Source of the DNA: Arthrobacter sp.
Lineage (GTDB): Bacteria > Actinomycetota > Actinomycetes > Actinomycetales > Micrococcaceae
Direction of reading: 5' to 3'
DNA length: 64,000 bases
NCBI GenBank assembly: GCA_031277795.1
Contig: JAITLQ010000018.1
Coordinates: forward strand, 372,001-436,000
Below, piece by piece: positions 44,793 through 53,813 of this stretch; position 1 is the stretch's first letter; each line of letters opens with the position of its first letter. Both the position numbers and the translations under genes were made by a program. Below the pieces are notes generated by a model, which was not told the origin of the DNA, did not search any database, and saw only the letters and a program-made list of their open reading frames with translations.

Positions 44793-45712
44793 GCGCGGAG
44801 GGATCCGAGCTGCTGATTGCCCCGGAACTGCTCGACGGCGCGGCGCGCCTCGATGCCGTCGTGTCGCGTGCCGCCGAGGTGTCGCGGGCCACGGCCGCCG
44901 CGTGGATCGCCCAGGGGCGCGTCAGCATCGACGCCAAGGTGGCGGGCAAGTCGGCCCGCCCCCGCCCCGGCTCGCGCGTCGTCGTCCGGGTGCCGGCGCC
45001 CAGAAGCTTCACGGAGGAGCACATGATCGACCTCGATGTCCTCTACGAGGACGAGGATCTCATCGTCATCGACAAGCCGGTGGGCGTGGCCGCCCACCCG
45101 TCGCCGGGCTGGACCGGGCCGACTGTATCCGGCCAGCTCGTGGCGCAGGGGGTGGCGATCTCCACCTCCGGCGCCGCGGAGCGCCAGGGGATCGTGCACC
45201 GCCTCGACGTCGGCACCTCGGGGGCCATGGCCGTGGCCAAGTCGGAGCGCGCGTACTCGGGGCTCAAGCAGGCCTTCCACGACCGCACGCCCACCAAGGT
45301 CTACCACGCCGTGGTGCAGGGCCTGCCCGAGCCGCTCAAGGGCACCATCGACGCCCCCATCGCCCGGCATCCGGGTGCCAGCTGGCGCTTCGCCGTGGTG
45401 GAGGACGGGCGCCGCGCGGTGACCCACTACGAGGTGCTCGAGGCCTTCGGCCGCGCGAGCCTCGTCGAGGTGCACCTCGAGACGGGCCGCACCCACCAGA
45501 TCCGCGTGCACTTCTCGGCGCTCAACCACGCCCTCGTGGGGGATCAGCAGTACGGCGCCGATCCGAAGGTGGCGGCCGAGCTGGGCCTGACCCGCCAGTG
45601 GCTGCACGCCTACCGGTTGGGCTTCGACCACCCGGTGCACGGGGGGCGCGTGGAGGTCGAGGCGCCCTACCCGAACGACCTCGTCTCCTCGCTCGAGCTG
45701 TTGCGCGGCTAG
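44789..45712 (+). CDS. Pseudouridine synthase, RluA/RluD family
   Basis: 307-aa enzyme isomerising uridine in 23S rRNA. N-terminal S4 RNA-binding domain (RLDAVVSRAAEVSRATAAAWIAQG), catalytic domain with VIDKPVGVAAHPSPG, HRLDVGTSG (catalytic Asp140), KVYHAVVQG, and GRTHQIRVHFSALNHALVGD. RluD targets U1911/1915/1917 in E. coli, but exact target positions here cannot be read from sequence. lspA followed by an rluD-type gene is a widespread pair; the start overlaps lspA by four bases. Confidence 0.9.
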   Translation: MSAEGSELLIAPELLDGAARLDAVVSRAAEVSRATAAAWIAQGRVSIDAKVAGKSARPRPGSRVVVRVPAPRSFTEEHMIDLDVLYEDEDLIVIDKPVGVAAHPSPGWTGPTVSGQLVAQGVAISTSGAAERQGIVHRLDVGTSGAMAVAKSERAYSGLKQAFHDRTPTKVYHAVVQGLPEPLKGTIDAPIARHPGASWRFAVVEDGRRAVTHYEVLEAFGRASLVEVHLETGRTHQIRVHFSALNHALVGDQQYGADPKVAAELGLTRQWLHAYRLGFDHPVHGGRVEVEAPYPNDLVSSLELLRG

Positions 45713-45755
45713 CGCACGCCCTGGGTCGCGGCGGCGAGGCGTCGGCCCCGCGCAC

Positions 45756-45761
45756 TAGGAT
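45756..45761 (+). promoter_or_regulatory. -10 box, leaderless start of dnaE
   Basis: TAGGAT followed by six bases (GGAGCG) and GTG 45768. Confidence 0.55.
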
Positions 45762-45767
45762 GGAGCG

Positions 45768-48700
45768 GTGCCAGGCAGCCTTGATGACGGATTCGTTCAC
45801 CTTCACACCCACACCGAGTACTCCATGCTCGACGGCGCCGCGCGCGTCTCGGATCTCTTCTCCGAGGCCGAGCGGCTCGGCATGGATTCCATGGCCATCA
45901 CGGACCACGGTTATCTCTTCGGTGCCTTCGATTTCTGGAACAAGGCCAAGGGGGCCGGCATCCGCCCGATCCTCGGGATCGAGGCCTATGTCACTCCGGG
46001 GACGGCCCGCGGCGACAAGACCCGTGTGCGCTGGGGCGAGGAACACCAGCGCAGCGACGACGTTTCCGGTGGCGGCGCCTACACCCACATGACGATGTGG
46101 GCGCAGAACAACGAGGGCTGGCAGAACCTCACGCGGGCGGCGTCCGTCGCCTCCCTCGACTCGGTGTTCGGCAAGTGGCCGCGCTTCGACCGCGAGCTCA
46201 TCTCGCAGAACTCCAAGGGCCTCATCGCCACGACGGGTTGCCCCTCCGGCGAGGTGCAGACCCGCCTGCGCCTGGGCCAGTACGAGGAGGCGGTGCGTGC
46301 CGCCTCGGAGTACCAGGACATCTTCGGCAAGGAGAACTACTTCTGCGAGCTGATGGATCACGGCCTGGACATCGAGAACCGCGTCCGCCAGGACCTCCTG
46401 CGCCTTTCCAAGCAGCTGCAGATCCCGCTCGTCGCGACCAACGATCTGCACTACACCCACGAGCACGACGCCAAGGCCCACGAGGCCCTGCTGGCCATCC
46501 AGTCCGGCTCCACGCTGCTCGAGCCCAGCTACGACCAGGGCGGCAGCCGCTTCGCCTTCTCCGGCACCGGCTACTACCTGAAGTCACCCCGCGAGATGCG
46601 CGAGCTCTTCCGCGATCTGCCGGAGGCCTGCGACAACACCCTCGCGATCGCCGAGCGCTGCGAGGTCGACTTCGACATGGCGATCGGCAAGTACATGCCG
46701 AAGTTCCCCACGCCGGAAGGCGAGGACGAGACCTCCTGGCTCATCAAGGAGGTCGACAAGGGCCTGCACTACCGGTACCCGGACGGCGTGCCGGAGGCCT
46801 CGCGCAAGCAGGCAGACTACGAGCTGGACATCATCATCAAGATGGGTTTCCCCGGCTACTTCCTCGTCGTGGCCGACTTCATCAACTGGTCCAAGGACAA
46901 CGGCGTGCGGGTGGGCCCCGGGCGCGGCTCCGGTGCGGGTTCCATGGTCGCCTACGCCATGCGCATCACCGACCTGGATCCGTTGCAGCACGGCCTCGTG
47001 TTCGAGCGCTTCCTCAACCCTGAGCGCATCTCCATGCCCGACTTCGACGTCGACTTCGATGATCGCCGCCGCGCCGAGACGATCCACTACGTGACGGAGA
47101 AGTACGGGGCGGACAAGGTCTCGATGATCGTCACCTACGGCTCCATCAAGACCAAGCAGGCGCTCAAGGACTCCTCGCGCGTGCTCGGCTTCCCGTTCTC
47201 CATGGGCGAGCAGCTCACCAAGGCGCTCCCTCCGGCCATCATGGCCAAGGACATCTCGCTCGCCGACATCGAGAATCCGGAGGCCAAGCGCTACGGCGAG
47301 GCGGGGGACTTCCGTGAGCTGCTCGGCACGGATCCGGACGCCCGCAAGGTCTTCGACACGGCGCTGGGGCTCGAGGGCCTGAAGCGCCAGTGGGGCGTGC
47401 ACGCGGCCGGCGTCATCATGTCCTCCGACCCCATCATCGACGTCGTCCCGATCATGCGCCGCATCCAGGACGGTCAGGTCATCACGCAGTGGGACTACCC
47501 CATCTGCGAATCGCTCGGCCTGATCAAGATGGACTTCCTCGGCCTGCGCAACCTGACGATCATCTCCGATGCCCTGGAGAACATTAAGAAGAACACGGGC
47601 CAGGATATCGACCTGGAGCGGCTCGCCGTCGACGACGCGGAGGCGTACAAGCTGCTCTCCCGCGGCGACACCCTCGGCGTGTTCCAGCTCGACGGCGGGC
47701 CCATGCGCTCGCTCCTGCGCCTCATGCGCCCGGATAACTTCGAAGACATCTCCGCCGTCATCGCGCTGTATCGACCGGGCCCCATGGGCGCCGATTCGCA
47801 CACGAACTACGCGCTGCGCAAGAACGATCTGCAGGAAAAGACCCCGATCCACCCCGAGCTGGCGGAGCCGCTCGCGGAGATTCTCGACATCACCTTCGGC
47901 CTGATCGTGTATCAGGAGCAGGTCATGGCCATCGCGCAGAAGGTGGCCGGCTACTCGCTCGGCCAGGCCGACCTGCTACGCCGCGCCATGGGCAAGAAGA
48001 AGAAGTCGGAGCTGGATAAGCAGTACGCCGGCTTCCACCAGGGCATGCTCGACCGCGGCTTCTCCGAGGCCGCCATCAAGTCCCTGTGGGACATCCTGCT
48101 GCCGTTCTCCGACTACGCCTTCAACAAGGCGCACTCGGCCGCCTACGGCCTCGTGTCGTACTGGACCGCCTACTTCAAGGCCCACTACCCGGCCGAGTAC
48201 ATGGCCGCGCTGCTCACCTCCGTGGGCGATGACAAGGACAAGTCGGCGCTGTACCTGAACGAGTGCCGCCACATGGGCATCGAGGTGCTGCCGCCGGACG
48301 TGAATTCCTCCGACCTCACCTTCACCCCGGTGGGCCACGACATCCGTTTCGGCATGGGGGCCATCCGCAACGTCGGCGCCAACGTCGTCGAGGCCCTCGT
48401 CGGGGCCCGGCAGGAGAAGGGCAACTTCGAGTCCTTCTCCGACTTCCTCGACAAGGTGCCCGCGGTGGTCTGCAACAAGCGCACCATCGAGTCGCTCATC
48501 AAGGCCGGCGCCTTCGACTCGCTCGGCGCCACGCGCCGCTCGCTGCTGCGCATTCACGAGGAGGCAGTGGACGCGGCCGTCGGTCTGAAGCGCAACGAGG
48601 CCGCGAACCAGTTCGACCTGTTCTCCGCGGCCGGGGACGATTCGCTCTCGAGCGCGCTCGAGGTGGAGGTCCCGGACCTGCCCGAATGGGACAAGAAGGA

Positions 48701-49334
48701 CAAGCTGGGCTTCGAGCGCGAGATGCTGGGGCTCTACGTCTCCGACCACCCGCTCAAGGGCCTCGACGATCTGCTGGCCTCGCAGGCGGACATGCCCGTC
48801 AACCGCGTCATCGCGGAGGACGGCCCGCAGGACGGGCACTCGGTCACGATCGCCGGCATGATCTCCGGCCTCCAGCGCCGCGTGGCGAAGTCCTCTGGCA
48901 ACCCGTACGCCAAGTGCGAGATCGAGGACCTCTCCGGTTCCATGGAGGTCATGTTCTTCGGGCAGGCGTATCAGCCCATCGCCACGGTGCTCGCCGAGGA
49001 CCTCATCGTGGTCGTCAAGGGCCGCGTGCAGCGCAGGGACGACGGCTCCATCTCGCTCTCCGCGCAGGAGCTGCGCATCCCCGACATCGTCGAGGACGGC
49101 ACCTCCGGCCCGGTCACGCTCAGCCTGCCCACCCACAAGGCAACCGAAGACGTCATCCGCAAGCTCGGAGACGTCCTGAGGGCCCACCACGGACAGTCCG
49201 AGGTGCGCGTCAAGCTGCTCGGCACCCACTCAACGGAGATCATGCGCCTCGGCGCCGCCTTCAGGGTCAACCCGAACCCGGCGCTCTTCGGCGACCTCAA
49301 GGTGCTCCTGGGCCCCAGCTGCCTGGACAACTGA
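45768..49334 (+). CDS. dnaE: DNA polymerase III alpha subunit (replicative, DnaE1 type)
   Basis: Replicative polymerase; 1188 aa. N-terminal PHP domain (FVHLHTHTEYSMLDGAA, ITDHGYLFG), which in actinobacterial DnaE1 serves as proofreading exonuclease; polymerase active-site motif ISMPDFDVDFDDRRR with GPGRGSGAGSMVAYAM upstream; fingers (KQALKDSSRVLGFPF), beta-clamp-binding motif QFDLFS near residue 945, and an OB fold (VTIAGMISGLQRRV). The length is as for mycobacterial DnaE1. GTG 45768 is placed just after a TAGGAT box, suggesting a leaderless message. A strong hairpin follows the stop. Confidence 0.97.
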   Translation: MPGSLDDGFVHLHTHTEYSMLDGAARVSDLFSEAERLGMDSMAITDHGYLFGAFDFWNKAKGAGIRPILGIEAYVTPGTARGDKTRVRWGEEHQRSDDVSGGGAYTHMTMWAQNNEGWQNLTRAASVASLDSVFGKWPRFDRELISQNSKGLIATTGCPSGEVQTRLRLGQYEEAVRAASEYQDIFGKENYFCELMDHGLDIENRVRQDLLRLSKQLQIPLVATNDLHYTHEHDAKAHEALLAIQSGSTLLEPSYDQGGSRFAFSGTGYYLKSPREMRELFRDLPEACDNTLAIAERCEVDFDMAIGKYMPKFPTPEGEDETSWLIKEVDKGLHYRYPDGVPEASRKQADYELDIIIKMGFPGYFLVVADFINWSKDNGVRVGPGRGSGAGSMVAYAMRITDLDPLQHGLVFERFLNPERISMPDFDVDFDDRRRAETIHYVTEKYGADKVSMIVTYGSIKTKQALKDSSRVLGFPFSMGEQLTKALPPAIMAKDISLADIENPEAKRYGEAGDFRELLGTDPDARKVFDTALGLEGLKRQWGVHAAGVIMSSDPIIDVVPIMRRIQDGQVITQWDYPICESLGLIKMDFLGLRNLTIISDALENIKKNTGQDIDLERLAVDDAEAYKLLSRGDTLGVFQLDGGPMRSLLRLMRPDNFEDISAVIALYRPGPMGADSHTNYALRKNDLQEKTPIHPELAEPLAEILDITFGLIVYQEQVMAIAQKVAGYSLGQADLLRRAMGKKKKSELDKQYAGFHQGMLDRGFSEAAIKSLWDILLPFSDYAFNKAHSAAYGLVSYWTAYFKAHYPAEYMAALLTSVGDDKDKSALYLNECRHMGIEVLPPDVNSSDLTFTPVGHDIRFGMGAIRNVGANVVEALVGARQEKGNFESFSDFLDKVPAVVCNKRTIESLIKAGAFDSLGATRRSLLRIHEEAVDAAVGLKRNEAANQFDLFSAAGDDSLSSALEVEVPDLPEWDKKDKLGFEREMLGLYVSDHPLKGLDDLLASQADMPVNRVIAEDGPQDGHSVTIAGMISGLQRRVAKSSGNPYAKCEIEDLSGSMEVMFFGQAYQPIATVLAEDLIVVVKGRVQRRDDGSISLSAQELRIPDIVEDGTSGPVTLSLPTHKATEDVIRKLGDVLRAHHGQSEVRVKLLGTHSTEIMRLGAAFRVNPNPALFGDLKVLLGPSCLDN

Positions 49335-49359
49335 CCCCCGCCGCCTGGTGGGGCGGCCC

Positions 49360-49398
49360 GCCGCATCCCCGGCCCGTCACACGGGCCGGGGAAGCGGC
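49360..49398 (+). terminator. Hairpin terminator after dnaE
   Basis: Stem GCCGC-(AT/AA bulge)-CCCCGGCCCGT pairing 49360-49377 with 49381-49398, loop CAC. Upstream of the hisD promoter. Confidence 0.7.
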
Positions 49399-49409
49399 GT
49401 CCCCGCGCC

Positions 49410-49415
49410 TAAACT
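49410..49415 (+). promoter_or_regulatory. -10 box, leaderless start of hisD
   Basis: TAAACT followed by six bases (GGGGGA) and GTG 49422. Confidence 0.5.
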
Positions 49416-49421
49416 GGGGGA

Positions 49422-50774
49422 GTGAGTGAGCAAGCCCCGAGCATCCTGTCCGTCACCGACCTCTCAGCGAGCCGGCCGAGCGACCGCGCCCTGCGCGCCG
49501 CCCTGCCCCGGCTGCATCAGGGCGACGGCGCCGGCCCCCGCGAGGCGGTCGAGACCATCCTCGCTGCGGTGAAGGAGCACGGGGCCGCGGCCGTGCAGGA
49601 GCTGTCGGAGCGCTTCGATGGCTCGCGCCCGGCGTCCCTGCGCGTGCCCAAGGAGGCCATGAGCGCGGCGCTGGCCTCGCTGGACCCAAGCATCCGCGAG
49701 GCCCTCGAGGCGTCGATCGCCCGCGCCAGGGTCTTCGCCAAGGCCCACCGTCCGCAGGACGTGACGAGCAGCTTCGGGCCGGACGCCTCGGTGACGATGC
49801 GCTGGGTGCCCGTGGGCCGCGTCGGGCTGTACGTGCCGGGCGGCCTCGCCGTGTACCCGTCCTCCGTGGTCATGAACGTGGTCCCGGCCCAAGAGGCCGG
49901 CGTGAGCTCCGTTGCCCTCGCCTCGCCGCCGGCCCGCGACGGCTCGGGCCTGCCGCATCCCACCATCCTGGCCGCCGCCGAGCTGCTCGGCGTGCACGAG
50001 GTGTACGCCATGGGCGGGGCCCAGGCCATCGCGGCCTTCGCCTACGGGCTGGAGGCGGACCCCGCGGCCGGCCTGCTCGAGGCCCTGGAACCCGTGCAGC
50101 TCGTGACCGGCCCGGGCAACAAGTTTGTGGCCACGGCCAAGGGCCTGCTCAAGGGCGTCGTCGGCATCGATGCGGAGGCCGGACCCACCGAGATCGCGAT
50201 CATCGCCGACGCCGGCGCCAACCCCGAGTTTGTCGCGGCCGACCTCATCTCGCAGGCGGAGCACGACCCGGATGCCGCGGCGTTCCTCATCACGGATTCG
50301 CCCGAGCTGGTCGAGGCGGTGCGCGCCCCCCTGGAGCGGCAGGTCGGCGCCACGAAGCACGCCGAGCGCGTGCGGACAGCCCTCGGCGGGGAGCAGTCCG
50401 GCATCCTGCTCGTCGCCGACCTGGACACCGCCGTCCGCGCCGCCAACCTCTACGCGGCGGAGCACCTCGAGATCCACACGGCCGATGCCGACGCCGTCGC
50501 TGCCCGCATTCTCAACGCCGGCGCCGTCTTCGTCGGCGAGTACTCGCCGGTCTCCCTCGGCGACTACGCCGCCGGCTCGAACCACGTGCTCCCCACGCTC
50601 GGCACCGGCACGCACGCCTCCGGCCTGAACACCACGACCTTCCTGAAGGCCGTGCAGGAGATCCGCTACGGGCGCGAGGGGCTCGCCGAGGTGGCGCGGC
50701 ACGTCCGCGTGCTCTCCGACGCCGAAAACCTCCCGGCGCACGGTGACGCCGTGGACGTGCGCCACACCGTGTAA
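49422..50774 (+). CDS. hisD: Histidinol dehydrogenase HisD
   Basis: 450-aa zinc enzyme for the last two steps of histidine synthesis, L-histidinol to L-histidine with NAD. Signature segments are RVGLYVPGGLAVYPSSVVMN, AMGGAQAIAAFAYG, GPGNKFVATAKGLLKG, DAEAGPTEIAIIAD and the C-terminal AGSNHVLPTLGTGTHASGL. Catalytic Glu-His and zinc ligands lie in AEHDPDA and AEHLEIHT. No other his gene follows; the next gene is nrdR, separated by a hairpin, so this appears to be a monocistronic gene. An immediately following GTG at 49426 is out of frame. Confidence 0.95.
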   Translation: MSEQAPSILSVTDLSASRPSDRALRAALPRLHQGDGAGPREAVETILAAVKEHGAAAVQELSERFDGSRPASLRVPKEAMSAALASLDPSIREALEASIARARVFAKAHRPQDVTSSFGPDASVTMRWVPVGRVGLYVPGGLAVYPSSVVMNVVPAQEAGVSSVALASPPARDGSGLPHPTILAAAELLGVHEVYAMGGAQAIAAFAYGLEADPAAGLLEALEPVQLVTGPGNKFVATAKGLLKGVVGIDAEAGPTEIAIIADAGANPEFVAADLISQAEHDPDAAAFLITDSPELVEAVRAPLERQVGATKHAERVRTALGGEQSGILLVADLDTAVRAANLYAAEHLEIHTADADAVAARILNAGAVFVGEYSPVSLGDYAAGSNHVLPTLGTGTHASGLNTTTFLKAVQEIRYGREGLAEVARHVRVLSDAENLPAHGDAVDVRHTV

Positions 50775-50783
50775 ATTTGGGGA

Positions 50784-50813
50784 CGGACCCGTTGGCCGCG
50801 TGGCGCGGGTCCG
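50784..50813 (+). terminator. Hairpin after hisD
   Basis: Eight-bp perfect stem CGGACCCG / CGGGTCCG (50784-50791, 50806-50813) with a 14-base loop. Confidence 0.5.
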
Positions 50814-50874
50814 CCGCTCCGGTCGCGCGTGACCGGTGCGCCGAGTCATCGAGAGTGCAAAGGAGCGCGAGAGC

Positions 50875-51360
50875 GTGTTTTGCCCGTACTGCCGCAATCC
50901 AGACTCCCGCGTGGTCGACTCGCGCGTGAGCGATGACGGCCTGGCGATCCGTCGTCGGCGCCAGTGCAGCGCGTGCTCGCGCCGCTTCACGACCCTCGAG
51001 ACCTCGAGCCTCTCGGTCCTCAAGCGCTCCGGCGTGGCCGAGCCGTTCAGCCGGGCCAAGATCATCAACGGCGTGCGCAAGGCCTGCCAGGGTCGCCCCG
51101 TCTCCGACGACGATCTGGCGATGCTGGCCCAGGAGGTGGAGGAGACCATCCGCGGCGACGGCGCCGCCGAGGTGGACGCCCACCGCGTGGGCTTGGCGAT
51201 CCTCGCCCCCTTGCGCCGCCTCGACCAGGTGGCCTACCTTCGCTTTGCGAGCGTCTATCAGGACTTCGAAACCCTGGAGGACTTCGAGCGGGCCATCGAG
51301 ACCCTGCGCGAGGACCACGAGGAGCAGGCCCCGCGCCAGCGCCCGCTCACGGCGCGCTAG
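50875..51360 (+). CDS. nrdR: Transcriptional repressor NrdR
   Basis: 161-aa regulator of ribonucleotide reductase genes; binds NrdR boxes when its ATP-cone holds dATP/ATP. N-terminal zinc ribbon with four Cys (FCPYC and CSAC), then the ATP-cone ([50 protein letters not shown]). GTG 50875 gives the family N-terminus (M)[16 protein letters not shown] and is preceded by AAAGGAG about nine bases upstream; the frame is open further upstream, from 50836. No nrd genes are in the window. Confidence 0.95.
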   Translation: MFCPYCRNPDSRVVDSRVSDDGLAIRRRRQCSACSRRFTTLETSSLSVLKRSGVAEPFSRAKIINGVRKACQGRPVSDDDLAMLAQEVEETIRGDGAAEVDAHRVGLAILAPLRRLDQVAYLRFASVYQDFETLEDFERAIETLREDHEEQAPRQRPLTAR

Positions 51361-51434
51361 CGCCACAGGGACGCCCCAGGCACCCGCCGTGCGCGGGGCA
51401 CCCGAGGCCCTTGCGCGGCGTCGGGCATGAAAAA

Positions 51435-51452
51435 GGCCGGCGCGAGCCGGCC
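51435..51452 (-). terminator. Rho-independent terminator of ppgK (minus strand)
   Basis: Stem GGCCGGC / GCCGGCC with a four-base loop; on the minus strand it is followed by five T residues (plus-strand A tract at 51430-51434). Confidence 0.8.
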
Positions 51453-51480
51453 GGAACCAACAGCAGGACACCCACCGTCT

Positions 51481-51524
51481 CCGGCGGCGGCCCGGGAGGG
51501 GAAGCCCGGACCGCCGCCGGTTTT
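51481..51524 (+). terminator. Rho-independent terminator of nrdR (plus strand)
   Basis: 16-bp stem with one mismatch (51481-51496 with 51505-51520) followed by TTTT at 51521-51524. With the preceding minus-strand terminator it separates converging genes. Confidence 0.8.
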
Positions 51525-51540
51525 GCTGTGGGGGAGCGCC

Positions 51541-52389
51541 CTAGGCGTCGACGGGCTCGGCGCGCTGGACCGGGGCCTCGGCGTGCTCGTGGCGGGCGGC
51601 CTTGGCCGCGGCCTTCTCCTGGACACCGGCCTGCAGGGCGGCGCCCACGATGCCAGCGTTGTTCTTGAGCTTGGCCGGGATGATCGGCGTCTTGAGGCTC
51701 AGCTGCGGCAGGAAGTCCTCGCTGCGCTTGGAGATCCCGCCGCCCACGATGAACAGGCGCGGGGAGAAGAGGAACTCCACGTGGGAGAAGTACTGCTGCA
51801 GGCGCTGCGCGTACTCATCCCAGTCGAGGCCGAGGCGCTCGCGGGCGGAGGCGGAGGCCTGCGACTCCGCGTCGGTGCCGTTCATCTCGAGGTGCCCCAG
51901 CTCCGTGTTGGGGACCAGGCGGCCGTCGTTGACCATGGCGGAGCCGATGCCCGTGCCGAGGGTGATCGTCAGGACCACGCCGGAGGTGTCCTTGCCGGCG
52001 CCGAAACGGGCCTCGGCGAGGCCGGCGGCGTCGGCGTCGTTCATGAGGTGCACGGGACGTCCGAGCACGCGCGTGAAGAGGGCGTCGGCGTTCGTGCCGA
52101 TCCAGCTCTTGTCCACGTTGGCGGCCGAGAGCGTCACGCCGTCCACCACGATGGACGGGAAGGTGACACCGACCGGCGAGCCGAGGCCGGGGGCGCCCTC
52201 GCGGGAATCCAGCTCGGCGACGACCTCCGCCACGACCGCCGCCACGGCCTCGGGGGTGGCGGGTTGCGGCGTGGGGATGCGGAAGCGCTCGCCCACGAGC
52301 TTGCCCTTCTTGAGGTCCACAATGCCGCCCTTGATACCGGTGCCACCGATGTCGATGCCGATACCAAATCGTTCTGCGTGCTGCGCCAT
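51541..52389 (-). CDS. ppgK: Polyphosphate glucokinase (ROK family)
   Basis: 282-aa cytoplasmic kinase that phosphorylates glucose with polyphosphate (and often ATP), typical of actinobacteria. ROK/actin-fold motifs are FGIGIDIGGTGIKGGIVD (phosphate loop), LMNDADAAGLAE (catalytic Asp), TLGTGIGSAMV and LFIVGGGISKR. The zinc-binding CXCGXXGC motif of other ROK proteins is absent, as expected for PpgK. The C-terminal 30 residues are Ala/Lys/His-rich. It lies 39 bp downstream of map on the same strand. Confidence 0.92.
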   Translation of the reverse strand: MAQHAERFGIGIDIGGTGIKGGIVDLKKGKLVGERFRIPTPQPATPEAVAAVVAEVVAELDSREGAPGLGSPVGVTFPSIVVDGVTLSAANVDKSWIGTNADALFTRVLGRPVHLMNDADAAGLAEARFGAGKDTSGVVLTITLGTGIGSAMVNDGRLVPNTELGHLEMNGTDAESQASASARERLGLDWDEYAQRLQQYFSHVEFLFSPRLFIVGGGISKRSEDFLPQLSLKTPIIPAKLKNNAGIVGAALQAGVQEKAAAKAARHEHAEAPVQRAEPVDA

Positions 52390-52428
52390 GGGGGTCGTGT
52401 GTCCTTTCGGGAACGGGATCCGTCCGCG

Positions 52429-53313
52429 TCAGAGCGCGGTGGTGGGAAGGGTGAGGATCTCCGCCCCGTCGTCATTGACGAGGAGGGTGTGTTCAAACTG
52501 GGCCGTGAGGGAGGCGTCCTTGGTGACGGCCGTCCAGCCGTCCTCCCAGAGCTCCCAGTCGATGCCGCCCAGCGTGAGCATCGGCTCGATAGTAAACACC
52601 ATGCCGGGTTCGATCACGTCAGCGTAGCCCGGGGCGGCGTCGTAGTGCGGAACGATGAGGCCCGTGTGAAAGGCCTCGCCCACGCCGTGGCCGGTGAAGT
52701 CGCGGACCACGCCGAGGCCGTGGCGCTTGGCGTAGACCTCGATTGTGCGGCCGATGACGTTGATCTCGCGGCCCGGCTTCACGGCGCGGATGGCGCGGCG
52801 CAGGGCCTCGCGCGTGTGCTCCACGAGCGCGCGGGCCGGCTCGGCCACGTCGCCGGCCAGGAAGGTCGCGTTGGTGTCGCCGTGCACGCCGTCGAGGTAG
52901 GCGGTGATGTCGATGTTGACGATGTCGCCGTCCTGGATGACGGTGCTGTCGGGGATGCCGTGGCAGATGACCTCGTTGAGCGAGGTGCACAGCGACTTGG
53001 GGAAGCCGCGATAGCCCAGGGTGGAGGGGTAGGCGCCGCGTTCGATGAGGTAGGCGTGGCCGATCGCGTCCAGCTCGTCGGTGGTGACGCCGGGCGCGAT
53101 CGCCGCGCCGACGGCCTGCAGGGCGTCAGCGGCGAGGCGGGAGGCGGCACGGATGCGGCGCTGGGTGTCCGCGTCCTTGACCTCGGAGCCCGTGAAGGGG
53201 GTGGGGCCCGGCTTGCCGACGTACTCGGGGCGGGCGATGGAGGCGGGCACGGCGCGGGGGCGTGAGAGCGCTCCCGCGGTGAGCGGGCCGCGTGCTGCTG
53301 TGACGACGGACAT
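52429..53313 (-). CDS. map: Methionine aminopeptidase, type Ic-like
   Basis: 294-aa metalloprotease that removes N-terminal Met. Metal ligands: first Asp in [11 protein letters not shown], second Asp in VHGDTNATF, His in FTGHGVG, Glu in FTIEPML and Glu in QFEHTLLV. The N-terminal extension of about 45 residues with Pro-rich segments ([20 protein letters not shown]) resembles MetAP1c of mycobacteria, where it contacts the ribosome. ATG 53313 has TAGAAT seven bases upstream on the minus strand. Upstream of ppgK. Confidence 0.95.
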   Translation of the reverse strand: MSVVTAARGPLTAGALSRPRAVPASIARPEYVGKPGPTPFTGSEVKDADTQRRIRAASRLAADALQAVGAAIAPGVTTDELDAIGHAYLIERGAYPSTLGYRGFPKSLCTSLNEVICHGIPDSTVIQDGDIVNIDITAYLDGVHGDTNATFLAGDVAEPARALVEHTREALRRAIRAVKPGREINVIGRTIEVYAKRHGLGVVRDFTGHGVGEAFHTGLIVPHYDAAPGYADVIEPGMVFTIEPMLTLGGIDWELWEDGWTAVTKDASLTAQFEHTLLVNDDGAEILTLPTTAL

Positions 53314-53320
53314 GTCCTCA

Positions 53321-53326
53321 ATTCTA
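53321..53326 (-). promoter_or_regulatory. -10 box close to the map start
   Basis: Minus-strand TAGAAT, then seven bases (TGAGGAC) and ATG 53313. The spacer also holds GAGGAC, so both leaderless and SD-led initiation are possible. Confidence 0.4.
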
Positions 53327-53484
53327 GGGTGAAACGAGGCCCTTGACCCCTTGTGGCCCCCGTTCCGGGCGCAAAAGACACGGCCCGACGGCGCAAGGTG
53401 GCTTCGGCGCGTCCCTTCCCTTGGGCGCGTGGCTGGCTAGGCTGGCCGTGCACGCACAACACTTCGGACTCCGGGAGCAGCGGC

Positions 53485-53661
53485 ATGGACGCCAACGAGG
53501 GCAACTACTGGTACAACGTCAACACCCACGAGGTCGAGGTGGGTCCCCAGTCGGACTGGACGCAGCTCATCGGCCCCTACGCGACCCGCGAGGACGCCGA
53601 GGCGGCCCTGGAGAAGGTCAGGGCCAACAACGAGGCGTGGGACGAGGACGAGGAGTCCTGA
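53485..53661 (+). CDS. Small SPOR-domain-like protein
   Basis: 58-aa acidic protein (MDANEGNYWYNVNTHEVEVG start, then DWTQLIGPYATREDAEAALEKVRANNEAWDEDEES). The pattern of strand, YATREDAEAAL and helix resembles the SPOR fold, so similar small actinobacterial proteins are annotated as SPOR-domain-containing. No membrane segment, so it is cytoplasmic. ATG 53485 has GGGAG upstream. It stands between map (divergent) and glnA2. Function unknown; the conservation of such a short protein in this context argues it is real. Confidence 0.75.
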   Translation: MDANEGNYWYNVNTHEVEVGPQSDWTQLIGPYATREDAEAALEKVRANNEAWDEDEES

Positions 53662-53674
53662 ACCCCGCCCCAAT

Positions 53675-53690
53675 GTTTCGTCGCTGTGAA
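53675..53690 (-). promoter_or_regulatory. GlnR-like box upstream of glnA2
   Basis: Read on the minus strand, TTCAC-N6-GAAAC, one mismatch from the GlnR consensus GTNAC-N6-GAAAC. It lies about 125 bp upstream of glnA2 and before a terminator-like hairpin, so its role is less certain than that of the glnA1 box. Confidence 0.35.
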
Positions 53691-53728
53691 CGCTGGCCCG
53701 GAAGTGCTGCTTCTGGGCCGGTTCAGCG
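53691..53728 (+). terminator. Hairpin after the small SPOR-like gene
   Basis: Ten-bp stem GGCCCGGAAG / CTTCTGGGCC with one G-U pair, plus outer CGCT/AGCG, loop TGCTG. Confidence 0.6.
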
Positions 53729-53813
53729 TGCGGCGACGGATAGAGTGAGAACGGCGCCCACCCCGGGCGCGCACAGTTGATTTCATCTTCAGCAGTACAA
53801 GGCGGGAGAGGGC

